The notes under the pieces are model-generated. The model saw nothing but the letters and a program-made list of their open reading frames with translations. It was not told the DNA's origin and did not search any database. From MGBC108787 sp964591225 (GTDB taxonomy: Bacteria; Bacillota_I; Bacilli_A; RF39; UBA660), in NCBI GenBank assembly GCA_964591225.1, contig CAZQAO010000031.1, positions 1-11,584 on the forward strand: a stretch of DNA of 11,584 bases, written 5' to 3'. This document shows, piece after piece, positions 5,653-11,584 of the stretch. Positions within the stretch are counted from its first letter, which is position 1; each line of letters begins with the position of its first letter. Made by a program: the position numbers and the translations under genes.

Positions 5653-7755
5653 CTATGGTGCTAAAGTAATTTCTAAAGTACTATTAAAATCAATTGGTTG
5701 ACCAATTGGCATCGATACACTGGCTACTTTACCATACATTGATAAAGAGTATGGTAAACCAATTAAATTACAAAAAGAAATAATATCACTAGCACTCCAG
5801 CCAATCACATCAGGTAAAATTATCTCTGAATCATTAGTTACTAAGAATACTTTGGTTCCTTCTAATATATGATCAGTTTTTAATGGATATTGATTAATTA
5901 CATAAGAACCTTTACCTAAAACGACTGGTTGTAAATTCTTAGCTTTAATCTCTTCTACTGTCGGTGTTATTTGTTTAGATATATAACTAGATAAATTAAT
6001 AATTTTAGTCATATCGGCATCATTAACAGCTTCCGTTAAATTCATAGTTTTAGCTACTTCTTCGACGACATTATTAACTATTTTTGCTATATCATTAGTT
6101 TCTCCAATTAATTGTTTAACGGAAAAGAAAATAATATATTGGGGATTTTCATAAGGAAAAATACCAGCAAAACTTTTAATATAATCATAATTGCCTTTTA
6201 AGTAACCCCCATTACCATTAGCAATTTGGGCTGTTCCCGTTTTACCCATTAAAGTTACATTGTCAGGAGCAAATAATTTACTGGATTCTAAACCGCCATA
6301 AATCATTTTATACATTAATTCTTTAATTTTAGCAATAGTTTCTTTGCTAGCTACCGTAGCTACTTCTTCCCGCCCATTTTCTTTGACGACGTTACCATTT
6401 TCATCGACAATTTTCGAAACAATATACGGTTTTATCATCACGCCATCATTAGCAACGGTCGTTAAAGCTTGTAACATTTGAATCGGGGTAACAGTAAGAC
6501 CTTGGCCAAAAGAAGCATTAGCTAATTCACTTTCATAATTAAATTTTACGGTTCCGGATAATTCTCCAGGCAGTTCAATTCCTGTCGGTTCGCCAAAACC
6601 TAGCGTTTCATAAAAGCTACGCAAAGTTGTCGAACCTAATTGCAAAGCTAACTTAGTAGCAGCAACATTGGAAGAATAAGCAAAACCAGTATCATAATCA
6701 ATATAACCCCAACCAGTATTATTAAAGTCTTTAATTTTGGTGCCATCACTTAATTCAATAGTTCCTGATTTGTATACAGCGGAACCATCGTAAATGCCTT
6801 CTTCGATAGCATCCATAAAAGAAAATATTTTCATAACTGAACCCGGTTCATATACATAGGAAGTTAACGGATTTAAATAACTTTCTAAGCCATCTAAAGT
6901 ATTTAAATTAAAACTTGGCGTACTAGCGCTTCCTAAAATAGCTCCAGTTTTAGCATCCATAACCGAGAAAGTAGCCCACGAAAAATCATAATTATTTTCT
7001 AAAGTATTAATCGCATTTTCGACAATTAACTGAATATTTTGATCTAAAGTTAAATAAATATCATCGCCACTTTTCGCATCTTCTGATAACTCGGGAGTAT
7101 TGGGCATCCGATAACCATAAGCATCTTTTTGATATTTTACCCATCCATTTTCCCCCTTTAATATATCATTAAAATAAGCTTCAACTCCCATTTCACCATT
7201 AATTTCTCCGGAATCATCTTTCCTAGCATAACCAATAATATAAGAAGCATAATCTCCTAAAGGATAACTCCTTTTATATCCTAATTCAAAATCAATACCA
7301 GGTAAATCAAGAGCAACAATAGCATTTTTTTCTACTTCCGTAATACCTCTTTGCAATTCTATTTGATACAAATTCTGACGATTCAATAAATTTAATAACT
7401 CTTCTTCACTTTTATTTAATAAAGGAGCTAAAGCTTTAGCAGTACCTGGTTTATCAACAACATGTTGGGGATCACTTAAATCCTTTGTCCGGGATTCAGA
7501 TAAATAAGCAATAACTGTATAAGAATTAGCATTATTAGCTAAAATTTCTCCATTGCGGTCGTAAATTGTCCCCCGTGAAGCATATAAAGTTTTTTCTTCC
7601 GTATTACGATTATCCGCAAAAGCTTTTAAATCAATACCATCGACATCTTTATTAGTGGCTACAAACAATAATTTAGCAATAATAAAGACAAATAAAAAAG
7701 AAACAGCTAGCATTGTTACTTTAATATGTATTTTAATGCTACTCTTTCTTTTCAT
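5653..7755 (-). CDS. pbpB: Class B penicillin-binding protein with two PASTA domains (PbpB/PBP2B type)
   Basis: This is the divisome DD-transpeptidase that cross-links septal peptidoglycan. The 700 residues comprise a basic cytoplasmic tail, one membrane anchor (about 12-33), a dimerisation region opening with RGTIYDRNGE (61-70), and the transpeptidase domain. Two C-terminal PASTA domains follow (about 590-640 and 643-700). All catalytic motifs are present: SVMK (306-309, nucleophile S306), SSN (361-363) and KTGT (505-508). The length and two PASTA domains match B. subtilis PbpB (716) and resemble pneumococcal PBP2x. The ATG has GGAG 7 nt upstream. It follows ftsL by 13 nt, as expected for the FtsL-PbpB partnership, and is probably transcribed from the mraZ promoter. 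The stop is TAG, and a new promoter for the next gene begins immediately after it. Confidence 0.95.
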   Translation of the reverse strand: MKRKSSIKIHIKVTMLAVSFLFVFIIAKLLFVATNKDVDGIDLKAFADNRNTEEKTLYASRGTIYDRNGEILANNANSYTVIAYLSESRTKDLSDPQHVVDKPGTAKALAPLLNKSEEELLNLLNRQNLYQIELQRGITEVEKNAIVALDLPGIDFELGYKRSYPLGDYASYIIGYARKDDSGEINGEMGVEAYFNDILKGENGWVKYQKDAYGYRMPNTPELSEDAKSGDDIYLTLDQNIQLIVENAINTLENNYDFSWATFSVMDAKTGAILGSASTPSFNLNTLDGLESYLNPLTSYVYEPGSVMKIFSFMDAIEEGIYDGSAVYKSGTIELSDGTKIKDFNNTGWGYIDYDTGFAYSSNVAATKLALQLGSTTLRSFYETLGFGEPTGIELPGELSGTVKFNYESELANASFGQGLTVTPIQMLQALTTVANDGVMIKPYIVSKIVDENGNVVKENGREEVATVASKETIAKIKELMYKMIYGGLESSKLFAPDNVTLMGKTGTAQIANGNGGYLKGNYDYIKSFAGIFPYENPQYIIFFSVKQLIGETNDIAKIVNNVVEEVAKTMNLTEAVNDADMTKIINLSSYISKQITPTVEEIKAKNLQPVVLGKGSYVINQYPLKTDHILEGTKVFLVTNDSEIILPDVIGWSASDIISFCNLIGLPYSLSMYGKVASVSMPIGQPIDFNSTLEITLAP

Positions 7756-7768
7756 AAAAATTCTCCTT

Positions 7769-8068
7769 TTAATGATTATTTACCACTTTGATATTATCAT
7801 TATTATACGTCAAACCGATATCTTTTGCAACTTCTTGAATTTTATCTAAAGAAGCTAACTCATTAATTTGCATACTTAAACTCTCATTAATATTGGTTTG
7901 TTTTTCAATTTTATTTTTTAATTGTTCAACTTCAATATTTGTCTCCGAAAGTAAGGCTTTAATAAAAACATTAGAAATTGGGATAGCAATTACCAAAAAG
8001 AATAGGATAAAATATAAAAATTTATCTCCTTTTAATTTTTTAGTTGTTTTCTTAGTTTTCTTTTTCAT
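7769..8068 (-). CDS. ftsL: Cell division protein FtsL
   Basis: FtsL is a small bitopic divisome protein that pairs with DivIC/FtsB and helps activate the septal transpeptidase. The 99 residues show the expected plan: a lysine-rich cytoplasmic tail (1-16), one membrane segment (about 17-36), an external coiled coil (about 41-73), and a C-terminal IQEVAKDIGL motif (77-86) typical of the family. Sequence identity is low in this family, so the call rests on architecture and on position between rsmH and a class B PBP gene. The start lies 2 nt after the rsmH stop, with an AAGGA ribosome site inside the last rsmH codons, which suggests translational coupling. Confidence 0.9.
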   Translation of the reverse strand: MKKKTKKTTKKLKGDKFLYFILFFLVIAIPISNVFIKALLSETNIEVEQLKNKIEKQTNINESLSMQINELASLDKIQEVAKDIGLTYNNDNIKVVNNH

Positions 8069-8070
8069 CT

Positions 8071-8994
8071 TTAAATCCTTTCTATTATTCTTAATTTAGC
8101 ACTCTTACTACGACTATTTTCCTTTATTTCATTCGTACTGGCGACGATTGGTTTACGATTAATTATTTTAATAGTTGGTTGAAACTCCTTAGGAATATCA
8201 GGTAATCCTTTTACTAATTCATCTACTTCACTATAACGTTTAAAGATTTTTTTAACTATGCGGTCTTCCAAAGAATGAAATGTAATTACACACATTCTTC
8301 CACCCGGTTTTAATAACGAGATGGCATCAGGTAAAACTTGTTCTAAGACTTGTAATTCTTGATTAACTTCAATTCTAATAGCTTGAAATATCTCTCGTTC
8401 GGGATGATGTTTAAAAAAATAATTGGCACCGACAGCTTTTTTAATCACTTGGGTTAATTCAGTAGTTGTTTTTATTTTTTGCTTTGTTCTTTCTTGGACA
8501 ATCATCTTAGCAATCTGACTACTATGACTTTCTTCACCATAGTCATAAAATATTTGCGATAACTCTTCTACTGAATAAGTATTTACCACATCATAAGCAC
8601 TTAGTTTTTCATCTTGATTCATTCGCATATCTAAATTACCATCATTCATAAACGAAAATCCACGACTAGCATCATCTATTTGAGGACTAGATAATCCTAA
8701 ATCAAACAATATTCCATCTATTTTGGTAATTTGTTCTTCTTGTAAGCATTTTTTTAAATGAACAAAATTTTGATGAATAACTTTAAAATTAGAACCAACA
8801 TTTTTAAGAACTTGTTTAGAATACGATATTGCTTCTTGATCTTGATCAAAAGCATATAAGAAACCTTTAGGAATTTGTTCTAATATTTTACTACTATGAC
8901 CAGCATAACCTAGAGTAGCATCAACATAAATGCCATCCTCTTTAATTTGTAAACCAGCTATACTTTCATTTAATAAAACACTATAGTGTAACAT
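8071..8994 (-). CDS. rsmH: 16S rRNA (cytosine1402-N4)-methyltransferase (RsmH/MraW)
   Basis: RsmH is a cytoplasmic SAM-dependent enzyme that methylates N4 of C1402 in the 16S rRNA decoding centre. The 307-residue protein has the SAM-binding motif DATLGYAGHS (25-34), FDLGLSSPQID (97-107), RGFSF (111-115), LDMRM (121-125), AIRIEVNQEL (205-214), ITFHSLEDR (237-245) and the C-terminal RSKSAKLR. Length is normal. The start MLHYSVLLNE aligns with the usual N-terminus of the family (MFQHKTVLLRE in B. subtilis). An upstream in-frame ATG at 9009 would overlap mraZ, adds five residues and lacks a clear ribosome site. The chosen start is 1 nt after the mraZ stop (TAAGATG), so the two genes are probably coupled. 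Confidence 0.96.
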   Translation of the reverse strand: MLHYSVLLNESIAGLQIKEDGIYVDATLGYAGHSSKILEQIPKGFLYAFDQDQEAISYSKQVLKNVGSNFKVIHQNFVHLKKCLQEEQITKIDGILFDLGLSSPQIDDASRGFSFMNDGNLDMRMNQDEKLSAYDVVNTYSVEELSQIFYDYGEESHSSQIAKMIVQERTKQKIKTTTELTQVIKKAVGANYFFKHHPEREIFQAIRIEVNQELQVLEQVLPDAISLLKPGGRMCVITFHSLEDRIVKKIFKRYSEVDELVKGLPDIPKEFQPTIKIINRKPIVASTNEIKENSRSKSAKLRIIERI

Positions 8995-8995
8995 C

Positions 8996-9430
8996 TTAAA
9001 AAGTCCCATCCGTAAATAAGTTCTCAGCTATATCCGATAACTTTTCACTATTATCATTTATAAATTGCTCCCATTCAAGCTTATTCCATATTTCAATACG
9101 GTCGTTAGCGCCGATTATAACGCACTCTTTAGTTAAACCGGCGTAACTCGCTAGTGGGGAGGCAATGCAAGCTCTTCCTTGACGGTCAAACTCACACTCA
9201 GTAGCACCAGAAAAGAGGAATCTAACAATTGTCCGGGCATCTTTTTTTGTAAAAGGTAGAGTTTTTAATTTTTCTTCTGTTTTTTTCCATTCCGCAATAG
9301 AATAAACATACAAACATTTTTCCAAACCTCGAGTTATAATAAATTTTTCTCCAAGTCCAGCACGGAACTTCGAGGGCAACACGAGTCTTGATTTATCATC
9401 AATGGAATGATGATACTCGCCCATAAACAT
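8996..9430 (-). CDS. mraZ: Transcriptional regulator MraZ
   Basis: MraZ is an AbrB-like DNA-binding protein that forms rings and represses the dcw operon by binding repeats upstream of its own gene. The 144 residues closely match B. subtilis MraZ (143), starting MFMGEYHHSIDDKSR and carrying both family DxxxR motifs, D11-R15 and D82-R86, one in each half of the tandem repeat. Segments such as FSGATECE and the IGANDRIEIW region are characteristic. The ATG at 9430 has a G-rich ribosome site (9437-9441) and matches the conserved N-terminus. An in-frame upstream ATG (9463) would place the MraZ boxes inside coding sequence and is rejected. Autoregulation is supported by four boxes directly upstream. 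Confidence 0.96.
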   Translation of the reverse strand: MFMGEYHHSIDDKSRLVLPSKFRAGLGEKFIITRGLEKCLYVYSIAEWKKTEEKLKTLPFTKKDARTIVRFLFSGATECEFDRQGRACIASPLASYAGLTKECVIIGANDRIEIWNKLEWEQFINDNSEKLSDIAENLFTDGTF

Positions 9431-9434
9431 TTTA

Positions 9435-9474
9435 ATCCCCCACTTTCTACCACTATGTACCACTGCCTACCATT
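9435..9474 (-). promoter_or_regulatory. MraZ operator: four direct 10-bp repeats
   Basis: On the minus strand four consecutive 10-bp units read AATGGTAGGC, AGTGGTACAT, AGTGGTAGAA and AGTGGGGGAT. All share TGG at the same position, one helical turn apart. This matches the known MraZ box pattern: TGGGN repeats with 10-bp period in E. coli and AAAGTG-type repeats in mycoplasmas. The array begins right after the -10 element and covers the expected transcription start and leader, so bound MraZ should block transcription. The last repeat also contains the mraZ ribosome site (GGGGG), so occupancy might affect both steps. Confidence 0.85.
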
Positions 9475-9503
9475 ATTTTACAAAATTAAGGTATAAATGT
9501 AAA
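9475..9503 (-). promoter_or_regulatory. Main dcw promoter upstream of mraZ
   Basis: On the minus strand, -35 TTTACA (9498-9503, five of six consensus bases) and -10 TAAAAT (9475-9480, five of six) are separated by exactly 17 nt. Transcription should start near 9468, inside the first MraZ box. The promoter lies just downstream of the terminator of the preceding unit. Confidence 0.8.
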
Positions 9504-9535
9504 TACTTTTTTCAGAAAAAAAGCAAAAAATTTAC

Positions 9536-9563
9536 AAAAAAAATTACTCATGACAAGTAATTT
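9536..9563 (-). terminator. Intrinsic terminator of the AI-2E/TtcA-like unit
   Basis: On the minus strand a perfect 8-bp stem (AAATTACT/AGTAATTT, extendable by a T-G pair) with a 7-nt loop is followed by five more T, forming an eight-T run with the stem end. It is AT-rich. It separates the TtcA-like gene from the mraZ promoter about 30 nt downstream. On the plus strand no T tract follows, so it acts in one direction. Confidence 0.7.
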
Positions 9564-9580
9564 AAAACTTCAATATTTTT

Positions 9581-10414
9581 TTATTTTTTATGATCATATT
9601 CTTCTAAAAAACTATGATAAACGCCATCTTTTTTAGTTCCTAAAACACAATTTAAATTAATATTATCTAAACTTTTAAAAATATTACGATCAACTTCTTT
9701 ATTTTGGGAACGCAAATATTTAATTAAAGCTTTAACTTGGGCTCTTTTACTATCGGAATCATCTTGAATAGAACAATTTTCGGTAAAACGACAAGCACAA
9801 TTTAAAAACGTAAGCGAATTAAATTCTTTCCAGGCAATGATAGCACTTTCTTTAACTAAATACAAAGGCCGAATTAATTCTAAACCGGAAAAATTTTCAC
9901 TATGTAATTTAGGCAACATCGTTTTAATTTCGGATGAATAGAACATCGCTAGTAAAGTAGTTTCTATTACATCATCAAAATGATGACCTAAAGCAATTTT
10001 ATTACAACCTAACGTTTGGGCATAATTATACAAATGTCCTCTGCGCATTCGAGCACATAAATAACAAGGACTTTTGGAATCTATTTTAGCTACAACATCA
10101 TAAATATCAGTTTTAAAAATCTCGATTGGAACTTCTAACAATTGGGCATTATCAATAATCTTTTGGAGATTTTCTTTACTATAACCAGGATCCATTACTA
10201 CAAAGTGGGCTTCAAAATTAATCTTCCCATGTCTTTTTAATTCTTGAATACATTTAGCAAGCAAAAATGAATCCTTGCCCCCACTCATACAAACCATAAT
10301 ATTATCATTTTCTTTAATTAATTCATATTTGTTAATAGCTTCAATAAAGGGACTCCAAATTTCTTTGCGATAGGTCTTAATAATACTACGTTCGATTTCT
10401 TTAATCTTTTCCAT
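9581..10414 (-). CDS. TtcA-like PP-loop tRNA 2-thiolation enzyme
   Basis: This 277-residue protein belongs to the PP-loop ATP pyrophosphatase superfamily, closest in layout to TtcA, which thiolates cytidine 32 in tRNA using ATP and an Fe-S cluster. Visible motifs are the PP-loop SGGKDS (44-49), a CxxC pair C117/C120 in CYLCARMRRG, GHHFDD (143-148) that helps the nucleotide site, and a later cysteine group C206, C208 and C214. TtcA uses a CxxC plus a third distant cysteine as cluster ligands, so this pattern fits, but the exact third ligand is uncertain. The actual nucleoside modified could differ in this lineage, so no symbol is given. It overlaps the end of the upstream membrane protein gene by 14 nt; the ribosome site is weak, which suggests coupling. 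Confidence 0.85.
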   Translation of the reverse strand: MEKIKEIERSIIKTYRKEIWSPFIEAINKYELIKENDNIMVCMSGGKDSFLLAKCIQELKRHGKINFEAHFVVMDPGYSKENLQKIIDNAQLLEVPIEIFKTDIYDVVAKIDSKSPCYLCARMRRGHLYNYAQTLGCNKIALGHHFDDVIETTLLAMFYSSEIKTMLPKLHSENFSGLELIRPLYLVKESAIIAWKEFNSLTFLNCACRFTENCSIQDDSDSKRAQVKALIKYLRSQNKEVDRNIFKSLDNINLNCVLGTKKDGVYHSFLEEYDHKK

Positions 10415-11543
10415 TATCTAACTTCTCTTTTTTTAGTCGTACATTAACATTGGCAACAATAAGACTATATAAAATAGAACACAATGGTACACTGACAAGC
10501 ATACCAGCTATTCCAGCAACACTAGCGCCGATAGTAACTGCTAACATTACCCAAATTCCCGGAAGTCCAATCGATTTTCCTACTACTTTTGGATAAATAA
10601 AATTACCTTCTACTTGTTGTAATAAAAGAATAAAGATAACAAATACTATGGCTTTAATAGGACTAGACATAAAGATTAAGAAAGCCCCAACGACAGTTCC
10701 TATAAAAGCTCCAAAAACTGGAATCAAAGCGGTAAAACCAATTAAAACCGAAATAGTTGCAGCATATGGTAATCTAAGTATTAACATTCCTAAGAAGCAA
10801 AGAACTCCAATAATACATGCTTCCATACATTGACCACTAATAAAATTAGCACACACGCGACTAGAAAGACGACAAATTTCATTTATTTTCTCAACATGAC
10901 TATCTTTTAAATAGGCATGCATCAATTTTTGAACTTGCCTACTTAAAGTTTCTTTTTGAGCCAAAATATAAAAAGCAAAAACAATTCCTAAAACAATGTT
11001 AGAAATACCTGAAACAATGCCAGTTGCTAGAGAAAAAGAATTTGATAATAATGTTTCTTTATTATTACGAATAAAATTCAAACTCATTTCCTTTAAATCG
11101 TAAAAAGCTTTGGTTATATTTTGAATTTGACTTTCATCAACACCAATTTTATTTAAGAAATTAGAAACATATGTAGCATAACTTGGTAAATTTTGAGCAA
11201 ATATTTGAATAGCATTTTTTAACTCAGGTACTACTAAAAAGAATATAGTACTAATTAATAAAATAATAAGTAATACTGCTATAACTAAAGACAATGGTCT
11301 TTTCAAACGTTGCACTTTCTTACTTCTTTTAGCAAAAAACTTATTTAACCATTTCTTTTCAATAACATTTAATAAAACATTAATTACAAAAGCTAATACC
11401 AACCCAATAATAAATGGCATTAATAATTGAATACAATACAAAAGAAACTTAAAAATACTTCCTATATGATTAAATACAAAAAGTAAAAGTATTGTAAACA
11501 ATATTATTTCCATAATTGTTTTTTTATTTTTTTCTAAATTCAT
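10401..11543 (-). CDS. AI-2E/PerM family membrane transporter-like protein
   Basis: This is a polytopic membrane protein of 380 residues, normal for the AI-2E (PerM, YdiK, TqsA) family. The family plan is clear: N-terminal membrane helices (about 10-25 and 33-57), a basic cytoplasmic stretch (KKWLNKFFAKRSKK), another helix (about 84-105), and a long soluble segment rich in helices (about 106-170). The conserved C-terminal membrane block follows, with FISGQ, ALIPVFGAFIG, LLQQVEGNFIYPKVVGKSIGL and GIAGMLVSVPL. Members include autoinducer-2 exporters and Na+/H+ antiporter-like proteins; the substrate cannot be read here. The ATG at 11543 was chosen because GAAGGG lies 6 nt upstream; the ATG at 11549 abuts that site directly. 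It is the first gene of a two-gene unit with a TtcA-like gene. Confidence 0.9.
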   Translation of the reverse strand: MNLEKNKKTIMEIILFTILLLFVFNHIGSIFKFLLYCIQLLMPFIIGLVLAFVINVLLNVIEKKWLNKFFAKRSKKVQRLKRPLSLVIAVLLIILLISTIFFLVVPELKNAIQIFAQNLPSYATYVSNFLNKIGVDESQIQNITKAFYDLKEMSLNFIRNNKETLLSNSFSLATGIVSGISNIVLGIVFAFYILAQKETLSRQVQKLMHAYLKDSHVEKINEICRLSSRVCANFISGQCMEACIIGVLCFLGMLILRLPYAATISVLIGFTALIPVFGAFIGTVVGAFLIFMSSPIKAIVFVIFILLLQQVEGNFIYPKVVGKSIGLPGIWVMLAVTIGASVAGIAGMLVSVPLCSILYSLIVANVNVRLKKEKLDNGKD

Positions 11544-11549
11544 ATGCAT

Positions 11550-11555
11550 CCCTTC
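11550..11555 (-). promoter_or_regulatory. Ribosome binding site that sets the AI-2E protein start
   Basis: GAAGGG on the minus strand is separated by 6 nt from the ATG at 11543 but by 0 nt from the in-frame ATG at 11549, so the downstream ATG is the likelier start. Confidence 0.65.
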
Positions 11556-11567
11556 ATTACGTAGGCT

Positions 11568-11576
11568 ATTATACCA
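11568..11576 (-). promoter_or_regulatory. Extended -10 promoter of the AI-2E/TtcA-like unit
   Basis: The minus strand carries TGGTATAAT, an exact extended -10 (TGnTATAAT), with the expected start near 11561 and a short leader. The -35 position falls beyond the window edge and cannot be checked. Confidence 0.65.
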
Positions 11577-11584
11577 TGAATATT

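Noticed and set aside
7655..7849. 64-codon plus-strand open frame over the start of pbpB and the end of ftsL
   Set aside because: It is antisense to two well-supported genes, is low complexity (Ile/Leu-rich) and has no ribosome site or recognisable domain.
7893..8099. 68-codon plus-strand open frame over ftsL
   Set aside because: It is antisense to the FtsL membrane segment and lysine-rich tail; its hydrophobic, Phe-rich translation is the expected shadow of AT-rich sequence.
9431..9463. Earlier in-frame ATG for mraZ (155 residues)
   Set aside because: It would put the MraZ boxes inside the coding region, lies at or just after the expected transcription start, and does not fit the conserved MFMGEY N-terminus.
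9435..9474. Short tandem repeats as a possible CRISPR or satellite array
   Set aside because: The units are only 10 bp, contiguous and located between promoter and mraZ, which is the known MraZ operator arrangement.
10648..10833. 61-codon plus-strand open frame inside the AI-2E gene
   Set aside because: It is a shadow of a conserved membrane block with no ribosome site; its Lys/Ile/Pro-rich translation resembles no protein.

Overview
The window is AT-rich and tightly packed, and every supported gene lies on the minus strand. Gene content and order (mraZ, rsmH, ftsL, a two-PASTA transpeptidase, a one-PASTA transpeptidase, mraY) match the start of the division and cell wall (dcw) cluster of Bacilli. 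Together with the low GC, this suggests a low-GC Bacillota, class Bacilli, possibly an uncultured gut lineage. That placement is inference. All recognised stops are TAA or TAG, conserved tryptophans are TGG, and no conserved frame is broken by TGA, so the standard code applies.

Layout in transcription order (high to low coordinates). (1) 11584-9581: an extended -10 promoter, an AI-2E/PerM-family membrane protein, and an overlapping TtcA-like PP-loop tRNA sulfurtransferase, closed by a hairpin/T-tract terminator. (2) 9503-7753: a well-formed promoter whose start region holds four direct 10-bp repeats (probable MraZ operator), then mraZ, rsmH, ftsL and a 700-residue PbpB-type class B PBP, with gaps of 1 to 13 nt. 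(3) 5650-3066: an apparent two-gene cassette with its own promoter (TTGCAA, 17 nt, TATAAT), an unrecognised 743-residue single-pass membrane coiled-coil protein, a translationally coupled DUF1292 protein, and a weak terminator. (4) 2997-24: a 635-residue SpoVD-type PBP and MraY, with an intrinsic terminator starting at the mraY stop codon.

How they work together: MraZ represses the cluster and RsmH methylates 16S rRNA. FtsL and PbpB are divisome parts, the two PBPs cross-link peptidoglycan, and MraY makes lipid I, the first membrane-bound precursor. In Bacillus subtilis the order is pbpB-spoVD-murE-mraY-murD. Here a cassette separates pbpB from spoVD, murE is absent between spoVD and mraY, and transcription appears to end after mraY. 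The 743-residue protein is the best candidate for something undescribed: a large cytoplasmic helical part, one membrane segment and a small external beta-rich domain, placed among septal wall synthesis genes. No gene-free stretch exceeds 300 bases.
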